Source: RFTU01 sp046094505 | Lineage (GTDB): Bacteria > Pseudomonadota > Gammaproteobacteria > Burkholderiales > Burkholderiaceae_C | NCBI GenBank assembly: GCA_046094505.1 | Contig: JBJTHN010000049.1 | Span: forward strand, 1 to 19,921 | Direction: 5' to 3' | Length of the DNA: 19,921 nucleotides | In this document: piece after piece, positions 18,233 to 19,921 of the stretch | How positions within the stretch are numbered: the first letter of the stretch is position 1 | Layout: each line of letters begins with the position of its first letter | Notes under the pieces: model-generated | Told to the model about the DNA's origin: nothing | The model's input: the letters and a program-made list of their open reading frames with translations, nothing else | Database searches by the model: none | Made by a program: the position numbers and the translations under genes

Positions 18233-18820
18233 CTAGGCCGCCCCGCCAAAGGGCCGCACGCCGATCCAGGCTGCGTGCGCCCAAAAGGCAAATGCCGCCC
18301 AAGCGGCAGCACCCGCCACGATGCAGGCCAGCAGGGCGATGGGGCGTGTGGCCTCGGGCTCGGCCGGCTGCAGGCGATCACGGGCACGGGCTGCGCGGAA
18401 CACCAGCACCGCCCACACCAGGAAGCCTCCGAACAGCAGCACATCGGCCAAGTTACCGTTGGCCAGCAGATGGGCCAGGGCCCAGGTCTTGACCGACAAG
18501 GTCATGGGGTGGCGAAGGCGCGCCTTGATCACATTGCCTGGCACATAGGCCGCAGCCAAGAGGATGAAGGCCACCAGCGTCAGCAAAGACGCCGCATGGC
18601 GCATGCCCACGGGCGGCAGCCACAGCACCACCGGGTCCAGCCGCGCCTGACCATAGCCCTGAACGATGAGCACCAGGCCCACGAGCGACAAGGCCGAGTA
18701 CACACCCTTCCAGGCCCCGGGGCCCCAGCGCTCGATGAGCGCCTGGCGCGGCGCCTGCGCAAACACGCGGGCACTGTGGATGCCCAGGAAGATGATGAGG
18801 CCCAGGATCAACAGGTTCAT
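18233..18820 (-). CDS. NnrU-family integral membrane protein
   Basis: The product is 195 residues with about five hydrophobic segments (approximately 2-20, 40-55, 75-93, 120-142, 160-182). The N-terminal FLGIHSARVFA and the central HPMTLSVKTWALAHLLANGNLADVLLFGGFLVWA are typical of the NnrU family, named from a gene linked to nitric oxide reduction. No denitrification genes are nearby, so that role should not be assumed. GGAG lies 9 bases before the ATG. It follows the cyclophilin gene by 26 bp on the same strand and is probably cotranscribed. Confidence 0.9.
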   Translation of the reverse strand: MNLLILGLIIFLGIHSARVFAQAPRQALIERWGPGAWKGVYSALSLVGLVLIVQGYGQARLDPVVLWLPPVGMRHAASLLTLVAFILLAAAYVPGNVIKARLRHPMTLSVKTWALAHLLANGNLADVLLFGGFLVWAVLVFRAARARDRLQPAEPEATRPIALLACIVAGAAAWAAFAFWAHAAWIGVRPFGGAA

Positions 18821-18846
18821 TACAGGGGTCTCCAGCCTCGGTGGCG

Positions 18847-19722
18847 TTACTTGGTCTGCAGCGCGCTGATGATGGTCACGCTGGTCACCGGCAAGTGGGT
18901 CAAGCCGCTGAGCAGGTCCACACGCACCGGTACGGCATTGAGCCGCTCAATCACGTCCAGGCCAGTAACCACGGTACCAAACACCGCATAGCCAGGCTCT
19001 GTTGGGCTCTTGTAGTCGAGCGACGGGTTGTCCACGGTGTTGATGTAGAACTGCGAAGTGGCCGAGTTCGGATCGGCTGTACGCGCCATCGCGATGCTGC
19101 CCTTCACATTCTTCAGGCCATTGTTGGACTCCAGTGAAATGGCTGCCGACGTGGGCGTCTTGATGACCGGGCCCAGCGCACCAGCGGTGTAACCCCCGGC
19201 CTGCACCACGAAGTCCTTGACCACCCGGTGGAAGATGGTGGGACGGTAGAAACCCGCGTTGGCGTATTCCAGGAAGTTGTTGACGGAGATCGGCGCGGTC
19301 TGCGGGTCCAGCTTCACCGTGAAGGTGGAGGTGCCCGTGTCCAGGCCCTGCAGGATGAAGGTGACCTCCGGCTCGGGGACCGTCACCTGCAGGCGGGCAG
19401 CCTCCAGCTTGTCAGCCGTATAGGCCCTGATCGTCTTGGGGCCCAACTCGGTGACCTTGCAGGTGAAGCGGCGCGTCAGGGCATCGCCGCCCGCGGACTC
19501 GGTGACCGCGCCGCAGCCCTTGTCCACCGTCACCGTCAAGCCCTTGTCCAGGCCAGAGCCCGAGACCGTGATGGTCATGTTCCGGCTGTACTGCAGCGTG
19601 GTGGCCGCCATCTGTGTCACGAAGAGCCCACCGTTGTCGCCCCCACCCCCGCAGGCGACCAGCCCGCAAGGCAACACCAAAAGAGCCAGAAGAAGGCGAT
19701 AGCGGTTGGCAAGAGCGGTCAT
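18847..19722 (-). CDS. Cyclophilin-type peptidylprolyl isomerase lipoprotein
   Basis: The 291-residue product begins with a lipoprotein signal peptide (MTALANRYR, hydrophobic core, lipobox LVAC with Cys24) followed by GGGG. Residues ~30-125 are a beta-rich, immunoglobulin-like region with two cysteines. The C-terminal half is a cyclophilin domain: FTVKLDPQTAPISVNNFLEYANAGFYRPTIFHRVVKDFVVQAGG carries the catalytic Arg in FHRV, followed by GSIAMARTADPNSATSQFYIN. It should isomerise prolyl bonds in the periplasm, membrane-anchored. I chose the ATG at 19722; a TTG at 19791 would place 23 residues before the signal peptide and overlap the upstream gene. Confidence 0.93.
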   Translation of the reverse strand: MTALANRYRLLLALLVLPCGLVACGGGGDNGGLFVTQMAATTLQYSRNMTITVSGSGLDKGLTVTVDKGCGAVTESAGGDALTRRFTCKVTELGPKTIRAYTADKLEAARLQVTVPEPEVTFILQGLDTGTSTFTVKLDPQTAPISVNNFLEYANAGFYRPTIFHRVVKDFVVQAGGYTAGALGPVIKTPTSAAISLESNNGLKNVKGSIAMARTADPNSATSQFYINTVDNPSLDYKSPTEPGYAVFGTVVTGLDVIERLNAVPVRVDLLSGLTHLPVTSVTIISALQTK

Positions 19723-19742
19723 GTTGGCGTCACAGTTGCAAA

Positions 19743-19760
19743 CCCCGCAGTTTATCGGGG
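19743..19760 (-). terminator. Small hairpin between panE and the cyclophilin gene
   Basis: CCCCG (19743-19747) and CGGGG (19756-19760) form a 5-bp stem with an 8-base loop, followed on the minus strand by TTTG. It is 27 bases after the panE stop. The stem is short and the T-run minimal, so it may be a weak attenuator or chance. Confidence 0.25.
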
Positions 19761-19787
19761 CCCACCTGGGACAGCCGAGCCCCGCCC

Positions 19788-19921
19788 TCAAACCGGCATC
19801 ACCCTCAAGCGCCCGGCCTGGCGCTGCAGGGTGTGGTTGAGCAGGCTCACCGCTGCGTGGATGGCGCTGATCGTGGGCGTGGGCACACCCGTGATGCGGC
19901 CCAGCTCCACCACACTGCCCA
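19788..19921 (-). CDS. panE: 2-dehydropantoate 2-reductase, C-terminal end (partial)
   Basis: Only the last 44 or so codons are present, the gene running off the right edge. The sequence VVELGRITGVPTPTISAIHAAVSLLNHTL resembles the C-terminal helical domain of ketopantoate reductase (PanE/ApbA family), where GVPTP is well conserved. That enzyme reduces ketopantoate to pantoate in the pantothenate pathway. Because only the end is seen, the assignment rests on this short match. The TGA lies 65 bp before the cyclophilin start on the same strand. Confidence 0.7.
   Translation of the reverse strand, partial: GSVVELGRITGVPTPTISAIHAAVSLLNHTLQRQAGRLRVMPV

Overview
The window is a GC-rich, gene-dense stretch of bacterial chromosome. 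Two features suggest a betaproteobacterium of the order Burkholderiales, probably near Comamonadaceae: the mnmG-rsmG-parA-parB neighbourhood, and the imuA-imuB-dnaE2 cassette with Escherichia-type LexA boxes (CTGT-N8-ACAG). This is inferred from gene content and motifs; no rRNA or other marker is present. No interval longer than about 125 bp lacks a gene. I see no tRNA, rRNA, CRISPR array, insertion sequence or prophage gene.

Layout, left to right. (1) 1-1716, minus: most of a DUF1800 lipoprotein-like protein, cut by the left edge. (2) 1840-4628: the partition genes parB and parA, both minus, with the arginine gene argC on the plus strand between them. (3) 4731-11570: an SOS mutasome split into two transcription units, dnaE2 and imuA-imuB, each minus and each with a LexA box at its start. 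A nitronate monooxygenase-like gene lies between them on the opposite strand. (4) 11674-15173, minus: the unit mnmG-rsmG-lipocalin. Three parS-like ParB loading sites lie inside the mnmG and rsmG reading frames. (5) 15263-19921: housekeeping and accessory genes. These are a small Cys-cluster protein, an exported thioredoxin-like protein, a pirin, and a minus-strand run of panE (partial), a cyclophilin lipoprotein and an NnrU-family membrane protein.

How it fits together. ParA, ParB and the parS sites form the chromosome segregation system. MnmG and RsmG modify tRNA and 16S rRNA. ImuA, ImuB and DnaE2 form the damage-inducible error-prone translesion synthesis complex. The most unusual aspect is that the LexA-controlled mutasome sits between the parS-bearing mnmG-rsmG genes and parA, so its promoters lie close to the ParB loading sites. 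Other points of interest are a 46-bp dyad exactly concentric with the imuA LexA box, a dnaE2 start codon one base from its LexA box with no ribosome binding site, a leader dyad that could hide the ribosome binding site of the monooxygenase gene, and an in-frame 12-bp tandem repeat in rsmG.
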